Source: an uncultured Paracoccaceae bacterium (GTDB lineage Bacteria > Pseudomonadota > Alphaproteobacteria > Rhodobacterales > Rhodobacteraceae). From it: 64,000 bases of DNA. The stretch is from the NCBI GenBank assembly GCA_947503935.1, contig CANNFR010000007.1, positions 124,001 to 188,000 on the forward strand, read 5' to 3'. The notes under the pieces were generated by a model. It saw only the letters and a list, made by a program, of their open reading frames with translations. It did not search any database and was not told the origin of the DNA. A program made the translations under genes and the position numbers. Below, in pieces: positions 1-9,181 of the stretch (positions are counted from its first letter, which is position 1; each line of letters starts with the position of its first letter).

Positions 1-179
1 TGCGCCGGGGTCAAGGCCAGCCGCCACAAAAACGGGCAAATGGTTTACGAAACGGCACCCAGCCCCGAATCCCGCTTGCGAGAGGGGTATTTCATGGTAA
101 CACTTCCTCAGTCCAACAGCCGAGATCCAATCTCGGCGAGTGAAAAACGAAGAAAAAACATAAGCTTGGGGAAAGCTCT

Positions 180-1184
180 ATGCCCGATGGGGCTGCGACC
201 GTCCTTGATGTAAAGGGCCTGAAAACAATTTTCAGGACACGATCTGGCGAGGTGCACGCCGTCAATTCGGTCAGCTTCGATCTGAAGCCTGGCGAGTTGC
301 TCGGCGTCGTGGGAGAATCCGGGTCGGGCAAATCGGTGACCATGATGTCGCTGATCGGCCTTCTGCCCTCGCCACCCGCCGAGGTGCGCGATGGCCAGGT
401 TCTTTTCGACGAGCTGGACCTTCTGAAATGCACCGAAGAGCAGCTCCGCGCTGTGCGTGGCGCGCGGATCGGGTTCATCTTTCAGGACCCGATGACCTCG
501 CTGAACCCCGTCTTCAACGTGGGCTTCCAGATCATGGAGCCCTTGCGCAAGCATATGGGGATGGACAAGAAGCGCGCCGCCGACCGGGCGGTTGAGCTGC
601 TTGAGCTGGTGGGCATTCCAGATGCAAGGCGGCGGCTGCGCGATTACCCGCACCAATTCTCGGGCGGGATGCGCCAGCGCGTGATGATCGCCATCGCGCT
701 GGCCTGCGACCCCAAGGTGCTGATCGCCGATGAGCCGACCACCGCGCTCGACGTGACGATCCAGGCGCAGATCATCGAGCTGATCAAGGAATTGCGCGAG
801 AAGCTGGGCATGGCGATCGTCTGGATCACCCATGATCTGGGCGTGATCGCGGGCATCGCCGACCGTGTGCTGGTGATGTATGGTGGCCAGGTCGTGGAAC
901 ATGCCCCGGTGAAGGAGCTGTTCGCCAACCCGCAGCACCCTTATACCCGTGCGCTGCTTGAGACGATCCCCCATGTCCGGGGCGAACGTGCGGCCCGTCT
1001 GAACGTGATCGAAGGGCAGCCCCCGATCATGCACGCGCCGCCCGCCGCCTGCCCGTTCTCGGCCCGTTGTCCCGTTTCGTTCGATCGGTGCACGCAGGAA
1101 AACCCGCCGCGTTACCCGGTCGGCAACGGCCATGACGTGGCCTGTTTCTGGGACCCCGCCACCGGAGAGCCGCGCCATGCTTGA
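180..1184 (+). CDS. Peptide-type ABC transporter ATPase (DppD/OppD-like)
   Basis: This 334-residue cytoplasmic ATPase should power import through the two permeases encoded downstream. The Walker A motif GESGSGKS is at residues 45-52, the signature SGGMRQ at about 161-166 and Walker B (VLIADEP) at about 180-186. The C-terminus has the Cys-containing oligopeptide/dipeptide-transporter tail (CPFSARC, then DRC), which is typical of the D/F subunits. It is the first gene of a five- or six-gene operon and overlaps the next ATPase gene by 8 bases. The substrate cannot be read from the ATPase; peptides, nickel and sugars are all known for the family. Confidence 0.95.
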   Translation: MPDGAATVLDVKGLKTIFRTRSGEVHAVNSVSFDLKPGELLGVVGESGSGKSVTMMSLIGLLPSPPAEVRDGQVLFDELDLLKCTEEQLRAVRGARIGFIFQDPMTSLNPVFNVGFQIMEPLRKHMGMDKKRAADRAVELLELVGIPDARRRLRDYPHQFSGGMRQRVMIAIALACDPKVLIADEPTTALDVTIQAQIIELIKELREKLGMAIVWITHDLGVIAGIADRVLVMYGGQVVEHAPVKELFANPQHPYTRALLETIPHVRGERAARLNVIEGQPPIMHAPPAACPFSARCPVSFDRCTQENPPRYPVGNGHDVACFWDPATGEPRHA

Positions 1185-2220
1185 TGCCCCGAACAGTGGC
1201 AAGAAACTGGTCGAGGTACAGGGCCTCAAGATGCACTTCCCGATCTATGCGGGCCTCTTCAAGACGCGCGTGGGCGAGGTGAAAGCCGTCGATGGTGTGT
1301 CGTTTCATATCTATGAGCGCGAAACGCTGGGTCTGGTCGGCGAATCCGGCTGCGGTAAGTCGACCTGCGGCCGCGCGATCCTGCGGTTGTACGAGCCGAC
1401 CGACGGCTCGATCCGCATCGATGGCGAGGAAATCGCCAAGGCCGGCCCCGACCGCCTGCGCCAGATGCGCCCGACCATGCAGATGGTGTTCCAGGACCCG
1501 CAAGCCAGCCTGAACCCCCGCATGACCGTGGCGGGCATCATCGGCGAGCCACTGGACGAGCATGCCAAGCTGTCCAAGCGCGAAAAGCTTGAGCGGATCT
1601 ACGAGCTGATGGATGCGGTGGGCCTGAACCGCAACTTCGCCAACCGCTATCCGCACGAATTCTCGGGCGGCCAGCGGCAGCGCATCGGCATCGCGCGCGC
1701 CCTGGCGCTGAACCCGAAATTCATCGTCTGCGATGAACCCATCGCGGCGCTGGACGTCTCGATCCAGGCGCAGGTGGTGAACCTTCTGGAAGACCTGCAG
1801 GAGCAGTTCGGCCTGACCTACCTGTTCATCAGCCACGATTTGTCGATGGTCCGCCATATCGCCGACCGCGTGGCGGTGATGTATCTGGGCCAGATCGCCG
1901 AGCTGGCCCCCCGCGATCCGCTTTATGAAACCCCGCTGCACCCTTACACGCAGGCCCTTTTGTCGGCCGTGCCCGAGCCTGACCCGCGCGAGGAAACGCG
2001 CCGGACGCGCATCTTGCTGAAGGGCGATGTGCCGTCCCCGTCGAACCCGCCGCGGGGCTGCAACTTCTGCACCCGCTGCCCGCAGGTGATGGATATCTGC
2101 AGCCGCGAGGAACCCGAATTCCGCGAGGTCCAGCCAGGCCGCTACGTAGCCTGCCACCTCTACAATGAGACAACAACAACCGCCGGCCAAACGGCGGCCT
2201 CTGAGGCTCAGAGCGCATAA
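1177..2220 (+). CDS. Peptide-type ABC transporter ATPase (DppF/OppF-like)
   Basis: This is the second ATPase subunit of the importer (347 residues). Walker A (GESGCGKST) is at about residues 55-63, followed by the signature FSGGQRQR and Walker B (FIVCDEP). The Cys-rich C-terminal extension (CNFCTRCPQ) resembles that of its partner. I chose the ATG at 1177, which overlaps the stop of the upstream gene, over a longer in-frame extension because family members begin just before this point and the overlap implies translational coupling. DppD/DppF-type ATPases normally work as a heterodimer. Confidence 0.94.
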   Translation: MLDAPNSGKKLVEVQGLKMHFPIYAGLFKTRVGEVKAVDGVSFHIYERETLGLVGESGCGKSTCGRAILRLYEPTDGSIRIDGEEIAKAGPDRLRQMRPTMQMVFQDPQASLNPRMTVAGIIGEPLDEHAKLSKREKLERIYELMDAVGLNRNFANRYPHEFSGGQRQRIGIARALALNPKFIVCDEPIAALDVSIQAQVVNLLEDLQEQFGLTYLFISHDLSMVRHIADRVAVMYLGQIAELAPRDPLYETPLHPYTQALLSAVPEPDPREETRRTRILLKGDVPSPSNPPRGCNFCTRCPQVMDICSREEPEFREVQPGRYVACHLYNETTTTAGQTAASEAQSA

Positions 2221-2248
2221 TATACGTCGTACCAACAAGGAGACTGAG

Positions 2249-3964
2249 ATGACTTTCAAGACAGCCCTCATGGGCACCGCGGTTGCCATGGCCTTCGCGC
2301 CCATGGCTTTCGCCGCCGGGCACGAGGAACGCGGCCGCGACGGCCATGTCAACATCATCTACTGGCAAGCCCCATCGATCCTGAACCCCTATCTGTCGTC
2401 GGGCACGAAGGATCTGGAAAGCTCGTCAATGATCATCGAGCCGCTGGCCCGCTACGACGAGAATGGCGAGCTGGTAGCCTGGCTTGTCGACGAAATTCCG
2501 ACAGTGGAGAATGGCGGGGTTGCCGAAGACCTGATGTCGATCACCTGGCGCCTGACGCCGGGGCTGACCTGGTCTGACGGAACGCCGCTGACCTCCGAAG
2601 ACGTGGTCTTCACCGCCGAATATTGCATGCACCCTGAGGGCGGCTGCGCCCAGCTTGCCAAGTTTGACGGCGTCGAGTCGGTTGAGGCGCTGGACAGCCT
2701 GACGGTTCGGGTCAACTTCAACAAGCCGATGCCGGTGCCCTACGGCCCCTTCGTCAGCGCCGAAGCGCCGATCATCCAGAAGGCGCAGTTTGCAGACTGC
2801 CTCGGCGCCAACGCGCCGCAATGCACCGACGCCAACTTCCGCCCGATCGGGACCGGCCCGTTCGTGGTAACCGATTTCCGCCCGAACGACGTGATCTCGA
2901 TGGAGGCTAACGCAAACTTCCGCGACCCGGCCAAGCCCGCCTTCGCGACCGTCACCTTCAAAGGCGGCGGTGACGCCGCGGCGGCGGCGCGGTCGGTTCT
3001 GGAGACGGGCGAGTTCGACTATGCCTGGAACCTTCAGCTTGCGCCCGACGTGTTGCAGGGCATGGTAGAGGCTGGCCAGGGCCAAGCCATCTCGGCCTTC
3101 GGCACGCTGGTTGAGCGGATCGAGATGAACCTGACCAACCCCTCGCCTGATCTGCCCGACGGCGAACGCGCGACCATTGCGCATCCGCATCCGTTCCTCA
3201 GCGACCAGCGTGTGCGCCAGGCGCTCTCAATGGCGATCGACCGCGAATTGCTGGTCGAGATCGGCTATGGCCAGGCCGGGCGGCCGACCTGCAACCTGGT
3301 GCCGAACCCGCCGAATTTTGCGTCCGACAACACCGACTGTCTGACCCAGGATATCGAGGGCGCGAAGGCGCTTTTGGAGGAAGCCGGCTTTACCCCCGGT
3401 CCTGACGGCGTGCGCGTCAATGCCGATGGTGTGCGGCTTTCGGTGGTCTACCAGACCTCGACCAACGCCGTCCGGCAGGATTTCCAGGCACTCATCAAGC
3501 AGTGGTGGGAAGAGATCGGGGTTGAGACCGAGCTGAAGAACATCGACGCCTCGGTCTTCTTCGGCGGCGATCCGGGCAGCCCGGACACGTTCCAGAAGTT
3601 CTATTCGGATGTCGAGATGTACGCCAACAACTTCTCGGGCACCGATCCGCAGCCCTACGTCGCGATGTATCGCTGCGGCAATGAGCCGAAGCCCTCGACC
3701 CAGTGGCAGGGCGAAAACATCAACCGCTACTGCGACCCGGAATATGACGCGCTGCTGGACGAGCTTGCCCAGACGGCCGATTTCGAGGAACGCGGGCGCA
3801 TCGTGCGCCAGCTGAACGATATGCTGACCAAGGACAGCCACACCATCGTTCCGCTGGTCGATCGCGGCCGGGTCTCGGCCCATTCCAACACGCTGGGCGG
3901 CGTTATCCTGAACACCTGGGATAGTGAGCTCTGGAACGTGGCCGATTGGTACCGCGTCAACTAA
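2249..3964 (+). CDS. ABC transporter substrate-binding protein, SBP_bac_5 family
   Basis: This 571-residue periplasmic solute receptor belongs to the large-SBP (cluster C) family that partners peptide/nickel-type importers. It has a clear signal peptide with a hydrophobic core at residues 8-21 and a probable cleavage after AFA near residue 22. The family pattern (YEPLARYD-like region, LTWSDGTPLTSEDVVFT, and VRQALSMAIDRE around residue 325) is visible. The start at 2249 has a strong Shine-Dalgarno sequence (AAGGAG, 2237-2242), whereas the longer frame has none. Four cysteines in the mature part (for example CMHPEGGC and NDTDC-type contexts) suggest disulfides. The ligand is unknown. Confidence 0.93.
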   Translation: MTFKTALMGTAVAMAFAPMAFAAGHEERGRDGHVNIIYWQAPSILNPYLSSGTKDLESSSMIIEPLARYDENGELVAWLVDEIPTVENGGVAEDLMSITWRLTPGLTWSDGTPLTSEDVVFTAEYCMHPEGGCAQLAKFDGVESVEALDSLTVRVNFNKPMPVPYGPFVSAEAPIIQKAQFADCLGANAPQCTDANFRPIGTGPFVVTDFRPNDVISMEANANFRDPAKPAFATVTFKGGGDAAAAARSVLETGEFDYAWNLQLAPDVLQGMVEAGQGQAISAFGTLVERIEMNLTNPSPDLPDGERATIAHPHPFLSDQRVRQALSMAIDRELLVEIGYGQAGRPTCNLVPNPPNFASDNTDCLTQDIEGAKALLEEAGFTPGPDGVRVNADGVRLSVVYQTSTNAVRQDFQALIKQWWEEIGVETELKNIDASVFFGGDPGSPDTFQKFYSDVEMYANNFSGTDPQPYVAMYRCGNEPKPSTQWQGENINRYCDPEYDALLDELAQTADFEERGRIVRQLNDMLTKDSHTIVPLVDRGRVSAHSNTLGGVILNTWDSELWNVADWYRVN

Positions 3965-3993
3965 GGCGGACCTTTCGCACAGAGAAATGCGGC

Positions 3994-4014
3994 GCCCCGG
4001 ACCTGATCCGGGGC
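3994..4014. repeat. Intergenic palindrome between binding-protein and permease genes
   Basis: A perfect 8-bp stem (GCCCCGGA / TCCGGGGC) with a 5-base loop lies in the 93-base gap between the binding-protein gene and the first permease gene. There is no T run, so it is not a classical terminator. The sequence resembles short palindromes I recall as common between genes in Rhodobacteraceae. Placed here it could protect the upstream mRNA 3' end and help keep the binding protein in excess over the permeases. Confidence 0.6.
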
Positions 4015-4057
4015 CTCGCCCCCCTCTCCCCGACCAGAGCCCTGAGTAGAGGCGCCG

Positions 4058-5065
4058 ATGTTCATCTTCACGCTCCGACGATTGCTGACAGCGATCCCGA
4101 CGCTTCTACTCATCTCTCTGGTGATCTTCTTGCTGCTGGAACTGGCCCCGGGCGACCCGATGGCCAACCAGCCCCTGACCATCCCGCCCGACGTGCGCGA
4201 GAAGATGCGCGAGGCTCTGGGCCTGGGCGAACCCGTTCACGTCCGCTACTGGAAATGGCTGGTGCAATTCGTCTGGGTTGAACCGCTTTATCTGTTCGAC
4301 AGCGCCTTCGGCACCAGCTTTGCCGAAGGCGAGCAGCGCATCGTCAGCTGGCAATTCCGCAGCCCCGTCTTCGATACGATCTGGCAGCGCATGCCGCAAA
4401 CGCTTTGGGTGGTCGGCATGGCCTATGTGGTGGGTGTGCTGATCGCGCTGCCCATCGGCATCATCTCGGCCTATCGTCAGTATTCGTGGTTCGACCAGGT
4501 GGGCACGTTCATCTCGATGATCGGCTTTTCCGTGCCCACCTTCTTTACCGGCGTGCTGCTGATCGTGATCTTCTCGGTCGAGCTTGGCTGGTTCCCCTCG
4601 ATCTACGACACCACGCTGGTCGTCAATTCCTGGGACACCTTCGTTCAGCAGGTCCGCCAGATGGCGATGCCGGTCTTCGTGCTGGCGCTGTTCAATGCCG
4701 CCCAGATCAGCCGCTTCATGCGGGCCTCGATGCTGGACAACCTCAATCAGGATTATGTGCGCACCGCCCGCGCCAAGGGCATGCGCGAGCGCACCGTGGT
4801 GCTGGTTCACGTCCTGCGCAACTCGCTGATCCCGGTGGTCACCGTGATTGCGCTTGGGGTGCCGCAGGTCTTTGGCGGCGCCATCATCACCGAGCAGGTC
4901 TTCAAGGTGAACGGGTTGGGCCAGCTTCTGATCACCGCGATCTACGCCAATGACCTGCCGATGGTGCAGACGCTGTCGGTGATCTTCGCCGTGCTCATCG
5001 TGCTCTTCAACCTGATCGCCGATATCCTCTACGGCCTTCTCGACCCGAGGATCCGCTATGACTGA
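4058..5065 (+). CDS. ABC transporter permease, DppB family
   Basis: This is an inner-membrane permease of 335 residues with the usual DppB layout: an N-terminal helix (MFIFTLRRLLTAIPTLLLISLVIFLLLELAPGDP region, with the LAPGDP motif typical of DppB/GsiC), a periplasmic segment and five further helices. The EAA-like loop (YVRTARAKGMRERTVV) at about residues 230-245 is the ATPase docking site. It overlaps the next permease gene by 8 bases (ATG at 5058), so the two are co-translated and should form the heterodimeric channel. Confidence 0.94.
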   Translation: MFIFTLRRLLTAIPTLLLISLVIFLLLELAPGDPMANQPLTIPPDVREKMREALGLGEPVHVRYWKWLVQFVWVEPLYLFDSAFGTSFAEGEQRIVSWQFRSPVFDTIWQRMPQTLWVVGMAYVVGVLIALPIGIISAYRQYSWFDQVGTFISMIGFSVPTFFTGVLLIVIFSVELGWFPSIYDTTLVVNSWDTFVQQVRQMAMPVFVLALFNAAQISRFMRASMLDNLNQDYVRTARAKGMRERTVVLVHVLRNSLIPVVTVIALGVPQVFGGAIITEQVFKVNGLGQLLITAIYANDLPMVQTLSVIFAVLIVLFNLIADILYGLLDPRIRYD

Positions 5066-5984
5066 AGCCACAGCCAAACCCTTCAGCGTCGAAGCCGCGC
5101 TTAAACCCCCGCGCAACCAGTGGTGGGATGTCTGGGACCAGTTCAAGACCCACAAGGGCGCGCTGGTGGGCATGATCGTGTTTCTGGCGATCGTCTTCGG
5201 CACCCTGCTCGGTCCGTTCATCTGGACGATCGATCCCACCTTCATCGACATCCGCGCCCGCAACCAAGGCATGTCCTGGGCGCACCCGTTCGGCACTGAC
5301 CAGCTGGGCCGCGACATGCTGGCGCGGATGATGTCGGGCGGCCAGGTCTCGATCGCCGTGGGCCTGACCGCGATGATCCTCAGCGTGCTTCTGGGCACGC
5401 TGATCGGGGTGCTGGCGGGCTATTTCCGCCGCCTCGACGGGCCGCTGATGCGCCTGACCGACCTTTTCCTGTCGCTGCCGCTTCTGCCGCTTTTGCTGGT
5501 CATGGTGATGCTGTTTCGCGAGCCGTTGTCGCGCGCCTATGGCCCCGAGATGGGCACCTTCATCCTGATCGTCTGCGCCATCGGCGTCACCTCATGGATG
5601 CAGACCGCGCGGATCGTGCGCGGCGACGTGCTGGCGTTGAAAGAGCGTGAGTTCGTGCTGGCCGCGAAATCCATCGGCACGCCGTCACGCCGGATGATCA
5701 CGCGCCATATCCTGCCCAACGTGATGAGCCCGATCATGGTCTCGGCCACGCTTGGCATCGCCAACGCGATCATCACCGAAAGCGCGCTCTCCTTCCTTGG
5801 TCTTGGTTTCCCGCCCGACTTCCCCACCTGGGGGCGGCTTCTCTTCGACGCGGTCGACTACATCCGCGACTATCCCAGCCGCGTGATCTGGCCGGGCTTG
5901 GCCATCAGCTTGGTGGTGCTGTCGGTCAACTATATCGGCGACGGCCTGCGCGACGCCCTCGACCCCCGCATCCGTGGTCGCTGA
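5058..5984 (+). CDS. ABC transporter permease, DppC family
   Basis: This 308-residue permease is the partner of the DppB-like protein. It has the N-terminal cytoplasmic segment and first helix, then the DppC hallmark HPFGTDQLGRDML at about residues 75-87, and the EAA loop (FVLAAKSIGTPSRRM) at about residues 198-212. The C-terminal GDGLRDALDPR is the standard end of the family. It overlaps the upstream gene by 8 bases. Confidence 0.94.
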   Translation: MTEATAKPFSVEAALKPPRNQWWDVWDQFKTHKGALVGMIVFLAIVFGTLLGPFIWTIDPTFIDIRARNQGMSWAHPFGTDQLGRDMLARMMSGGQVSIAVGLTAMILSVLLGTLIGVLAGYFRRLDGPLMRLTDLFLSLPLLPLLLVMVMLFREPLSRAYGPEMGTFILIVCAIGVTSWMQTARIVRGDVLALKEREFVLAAKSIGTPSRRMITRHILPNVMSPIMVSATLGIANAIITESALSFLGLGFPPDFPTWGRLLFDAVDYIRDYPSRVIWPGLAISLVVLSVNYIGDGLRDALDPRIRGR

Positions 5985-5991
5985 AAATCGG

Positions 5992-6927
5992 ATGAGGCTT
6001 TGGCTTGGCGGTGGGTTGACTGCCCTTTTCTTGATCGCGGCTTTGGCTGGGGCGCTTCTCAACCCCGACCCTTTTCGCTATGCGGTCGACGCCCGCAACC
6101 TGCCCCTCTTTTCGCCAGGCCACGTATTTGGCACCGATCAATTTGGGCGCGATATCGGCGTCTCAACACTTGGCGCCGCTTGGTATAGCCTTCAAGCCGC
6201 CCTTGTGACCGCCGCTCTTACGGTGGCGGTTGGCACCCTTCCCGCTCTTATGCTTCTGCGCCTTCTACCACAGGCTGCGCGGTGGGTGATCGCTGCCCTG
6301 ACCACCCTCATCTTGCTTGCGGCGGTCGCGCCCATCGCTTTCTTCGCGATCCTTGCTGTCATCGAACCACGGGCCACCGGGTCCGTCCTTGCCGTCGTAA
6401 CGCTGAGCGTGCCGATTGCGCTCTTGCTCGCCCTTCACCGACGCCAAATTGCCAGGGCTGAGACCACCGCACGCACCCGATGGACCGGGTTTTGGTCGCG
6501 CCTCTTGCGCCTGACATTGCTCAGGACATACAGCATCTATCCGATATTCCTGACGCTGATCATCCCCGCCGCGCTTCTACCGTTTTCCGAGGTATCACTT
6601 GCGGGCGCTTTGGTTGCCGCACCCTTTGCGATGCGGCTTGGATTGGCCGCGGGAACGCCGGCCGACGCTCTCAACGCCACAGCCCGCGCCCTTCCCTCCG
6701 GCCTGGCCTGGCTCCTGCTCCTGCTCGCGGGCTCCTCGGTCATGGGTCTTCGGTCGGACCGCGAGAGACCTGATCTCATCACACTTACCGCCGATCTGGC
6801 ACCGATCTTTCCAGAAAAGGCACTGCTACCGGCCGGTTGCCTCGTTGCCTTAGTGGCCGGTCTCGTTCTCGTGGGCGACGCGTTACGCCTGCTACGGCCT
6901 TCGGCATCACTGCATGCGGAGGTCTAG
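5992..6927 (+). CDS. Highly divergent DppC-like permease homologue
   Basis: This membrane protein (about 311 residues from ATG 5992; a GTG at 5974 would overlap the previous stop) has six to seven hydrophobic segments. Near its N-terminus it keeps the DppC hallmark in altered form (HVFGTDQFGRDIG), and its end (LLPAGCLVALVAGLVLVGDALR) aligns with the C-terminal helix of the neighbouring DppC. A recognisable EAA docking loop is missing; the nearest trace is LNATARALPSG. It follows the DppC gene by 7 bases and ends 4 bases into the convergent polymerase gene. It may be an accessory or regulatory subunit, or a decaying duplicate. No disruption is visible. Confidence 0.75.
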   Translation: MRLWLGGGLTALFLIAALAGALLNPDPFRYAVDARNLPLFSPGHVFGTDQFGRDIGVSTLGAAWYSLQAALVTAALTVAVGTLPALMLLRLLPQAARWVIAALTTLILLAAVAPIAFFAILAVIEPRATGSVLAVVTLSVPIALLLALHRRQIARAETTARTRWTGFWSRLLRLTLLRTYSIYPIFLTLIIPAALLPFSEVSLAGALVAAPFAMRLGLAAGTPADALNATARALPSGLAWLLLLLAGSSVMGLRSDRERPDLITLTADLAPIFPEKALLPAGCLVALVAGLVLVGDALRLLRPSASLHAEV

Positions 6928-8153
6928 ACTGTTTGCTTCTTGGCTCTCTCGGCGCGCACCGCACGCATGCCGTAGATGACGCAGACGATGATCAGGATCG
7001 TGCGGGTGTTGAACTGGAAGAAGGCCGAGACCTCGATAAAGCTGCCCGCGATCAATTGCACCATGAAGATGGCGAAGAAAACCGACGTCGCGTTTGGCGC
7101 CATCAGCGCCCAGCGCAACGCATACCACAGCGCGGCCATCAGGATCATCACTTGCAGGGCGACCCCGATCAGCCCGATCTCGACTGCGTTGTTGATGTAG
7201 GTGTTGTGGAAGTTGAACCCTGACCGCGCGTCGATCCCGAACATCGCCCACAACATCTCGGCATAGGGATTCCCGTGAACCCAGAACGCCTGATACCCGA
7301 CCCCCAGGAATGGCCGCTGGGCAATCAGGCGTCCCGCCACATCCCAAAGGTCGGTGCGCCCGGTCAGCGTGACGTCCTTGCCCGTATAGTCCAGCAGCAC
7401 CGCGAAAAGCGCATCTCGGAACGCGAAGACAGCGATCAGCGCCAGCGCCGTCAGCAGGACAGCAAAGAGAGCGATCACCAGCTTCTGACGCACCGAAAAC
7501 CGCGCGGCGAAATAGAGTAGCGGCGCCAGAGCCAGGGCCAGACAGGCCAGGATCAGCGCCCCCGCCGATTGTGCCATGATCAGCATGTAAAGCCCGATCG
7601 GAAGGCTTGCGAGTGCCGTCCAGCGCCATATCGGTTTCGCGGTTTTATCGAAGAGAAACGCAGCCGACAGCATGACCAGTGTGGCCATCACGGCGGCGAA
7701 CGCGTTCTTGCTGCCGAAAACGCCCAGCCAGGCGCCGTCGAACCGCACGCTGCCCGCGCCGAGGCTGGCAATGGCGGCCAGCAGGTAGAGGGCGAAGAGA
7801 ATGCGCGCGAAAACGGGGGCGCGGACCTTGCACGCAATCGCGATGGCGACGGCGAAGGTCAGCCCCAACTGCACGCTGAACCGCAAGCTGGCCGAGGGCA
7901 CCTCGGACCAGAGCAGCGACAGGGCGCAGAAAATCGGCAGCGTATAGAACGCCCAATGGCGCAAATGCTCGGGCAGGATGCGGCCCGGCTGCCGCAAGAT
8001 CAGAACCGCGCCTGTGGCCAGAAAGACCAAAGCGCCCATCGACCCCAGATAGGCCACGAAAACCAAGGCACCGAAGCCGATCGTGGCCAGCACAGCGCTG
8101 GGCGAGATTTCGATGATCCGCAGCGGCGGGTTGGTCGCGGTCAGGTCGGCCAT
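6924..8153 (-). CDS. O-antigen ligase/polymerase family protein (ExoQ-like)
   Basis: This polytopic membrane protein of 409 residues has about ten to eleven hydrophobic helices and a larger periplasmic loop near residues 240-310 containing LTGRTDLWDVAGRLIAQRPFLGVG-type sequence and HNTYINNAVEIGLIG. That region is the conserved Wzy_C/O-antigen-ligase core. Members join oligosaccharide repeat units or ligate glycans to lipid A. Because it sits with GH16, GT2 and ExoP-like genes, polymerisation of exopolysaccharide repeat units (the ExoQ role) is the likeliest function. It is transcribed just after the GH16 gene. Confidence 0.85.
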   Translation of the reverse strand: MADLTATNPPLRIIEISPSAVLATIGFGALVFVAYLGSMGALVFLATGAVLILRQPGRILPEHLRHWAFYTLPIFCALSLLWSEVPSASLRFSVQLGLTFAVAIAIACKVRAPVFARILFALYLLAAIASLGAGSVRFDGAWLGVFGSKNAFAAVMATLVMLSAAFLFDKTAKPIWRWTALASLPIGLYMLIMAQSAGALILACLALALAPLLYFAARFSVRQKLVIALFAVLLTALALIAVFAFRDALFAVLLDYTGKDVTLTGRTDLWDVAGRLIAQRPFLGVGYQAFWVHGNPYAEMLWAMFGIDARSGFNFHNTYINNAVEIGLIGVALQVMILMAALWYALRWALMAPNATSVFFAIFMVQLIAGSFIEVSAFFQFNTRTILIIVCVIYGMRAVRAERAKKQTV

Positions 8154-8160
8154 CGTAGGG

Positions 8161-8931
8161 TCAATTCAGTTTGCACAACACCGATGAGGCGAACTGACAG
8201 CCCTGGCCCAGTTTCGTATAGGCGACCCAATCGACGCTCATCGTGACTGTTCGCCTTGGGTTTCGGAACGGGCCCATCCATTCGACCAGAGTATCCGTGC
8301 CCCAATGGCTGAAATAGATCTTTTGCGGAATGCTGGGCAATGGGCCATCCTCGGTGGTGGCCTCATGCATCAGCTTGCCGTCGATGAACCAGCGCAGGCG
8401 GTCAGGCTCCCAAATAAACGAATAGACACGGTAATCCGAATGCGCCGACCCTTCTACTGGAACGGGTTTGCCGTGAAATGCCTCGCCATCCACATATGTA
8501 TTCAGATCCACCCAGTCCGTGTTGCGCGTCAGCACTTCGAAGTCGATCTCGTGATGCGGCTTGTCATGGTGCGGGCCGATATAGGTGAAGAAGGCGGCGT
8601 TCAGGCCGGACCCGCGATCGGTCTTCATCCGGGCCTCGAACGTGCCATAGCTGAAATGGTCGGGCGTCTGGATCTCGGCGCAGGAATACTGGTGCTGACC
8701 TGTCGCCTCGGGAAGGAATTTCAATCGCAGGATGCCGTCGACCACGTCCACGGCCTCCGACACCCAGGTGCAGTTCTGCCACTCGCCGTTCGCCCACCCA
8801 TCGCTGACATACCACCTGTCGCTATCCAGCGTGTCAAAATCGTCGAAGAAGGTCGTGCCGGATGCCGCTTGCGCACCGGTCGGCAGGGCAAGGACAATGC
8901 AGGCAATGGCCGTGCGAAACTGGCTAAGCAT
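8161..8931 (-). CDS. Glycoside hydrolase family 16 protein, exported (ExoK-like)
   Basis: This 256-residue secreted glycanase has a signal peptide (core CIVLALPTGAQA, cleavage near residue 22). The GH16 catalytic motif E-x-D-x-x-E-type is present as HEIDFE: Glu128 is the predicted nucleophile, with Asp130 and Glu132 completing the triad. GH16 enzymes cut beta-1,3/1,4-glucans and galactans, and in succinoglycan clusters ExoK trims the polymer to low molecular weight. Several paired cysteines suit a periplasmic or extracellular protein. It stands 7 bases upstream of the polymerase gene. Confidence 0.92.
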   Translation of the reverse strand: MLSQFRTAIACIVLALPTGAQAASGTTFFDDFDTLDSDRWYVSDGWANGEWQNCTWVSEAVDVVDGILRLKFLPEATGQHQYSCAEIQTPDHFSYGTFEARMKTDRGSGLNAAFFTYIGPHHDKPHHEIDFEVLTRNTDWVDLNTYVDGEAFHGKPVPVEGSAHSDYRVYSFIWEPDRLRWFIDGKLMHEATTEDGPLPSIPQKIYFSHWGTDTLVEWMGPFRNPRRTVTMSVDWVAYTKLGQGCQFASSVLCKLN

Positions 8932-9181
8932 TGGGACGGCTCCATCAATTTGGGGTGGTAGGAGAAGTGTCTCAGATGAGGGCGAAAGAGGAAACCAAAA
9001 CGCGCCCTAACACCAGCATTGCGCCGCAACTCGCCTAATCCGGCGGCAGAATGCCTGATTTCGGTCGCGCACTAGACGGAACTTCGCCGATGCCCGGCGC
9101 CCGCGTCAAAGTGTCATGGAAGTTGTGCGAAAAGGTTGCAAATAGAATTGACAGGACCTGCAAGCAAAGGGGCTGCTCAAG

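Noticed and set aside
1-213. A reading frame open from the first base to about 213, overlapping the start of the first ATPase gene; also a CCGAGAT/ATCTCGG hairpin at 119-137
   Set aside because: No recognisable protein tail, and several frames are open in this short GC-rich stretch, so the end of an upstream gene cannot be claimed.
4106-5398. A 430-codon antisense frame across both peptide permease genes
   Set aside because: It is a shadow of the two permeases, whose motifs and overlapping starts are convincing.
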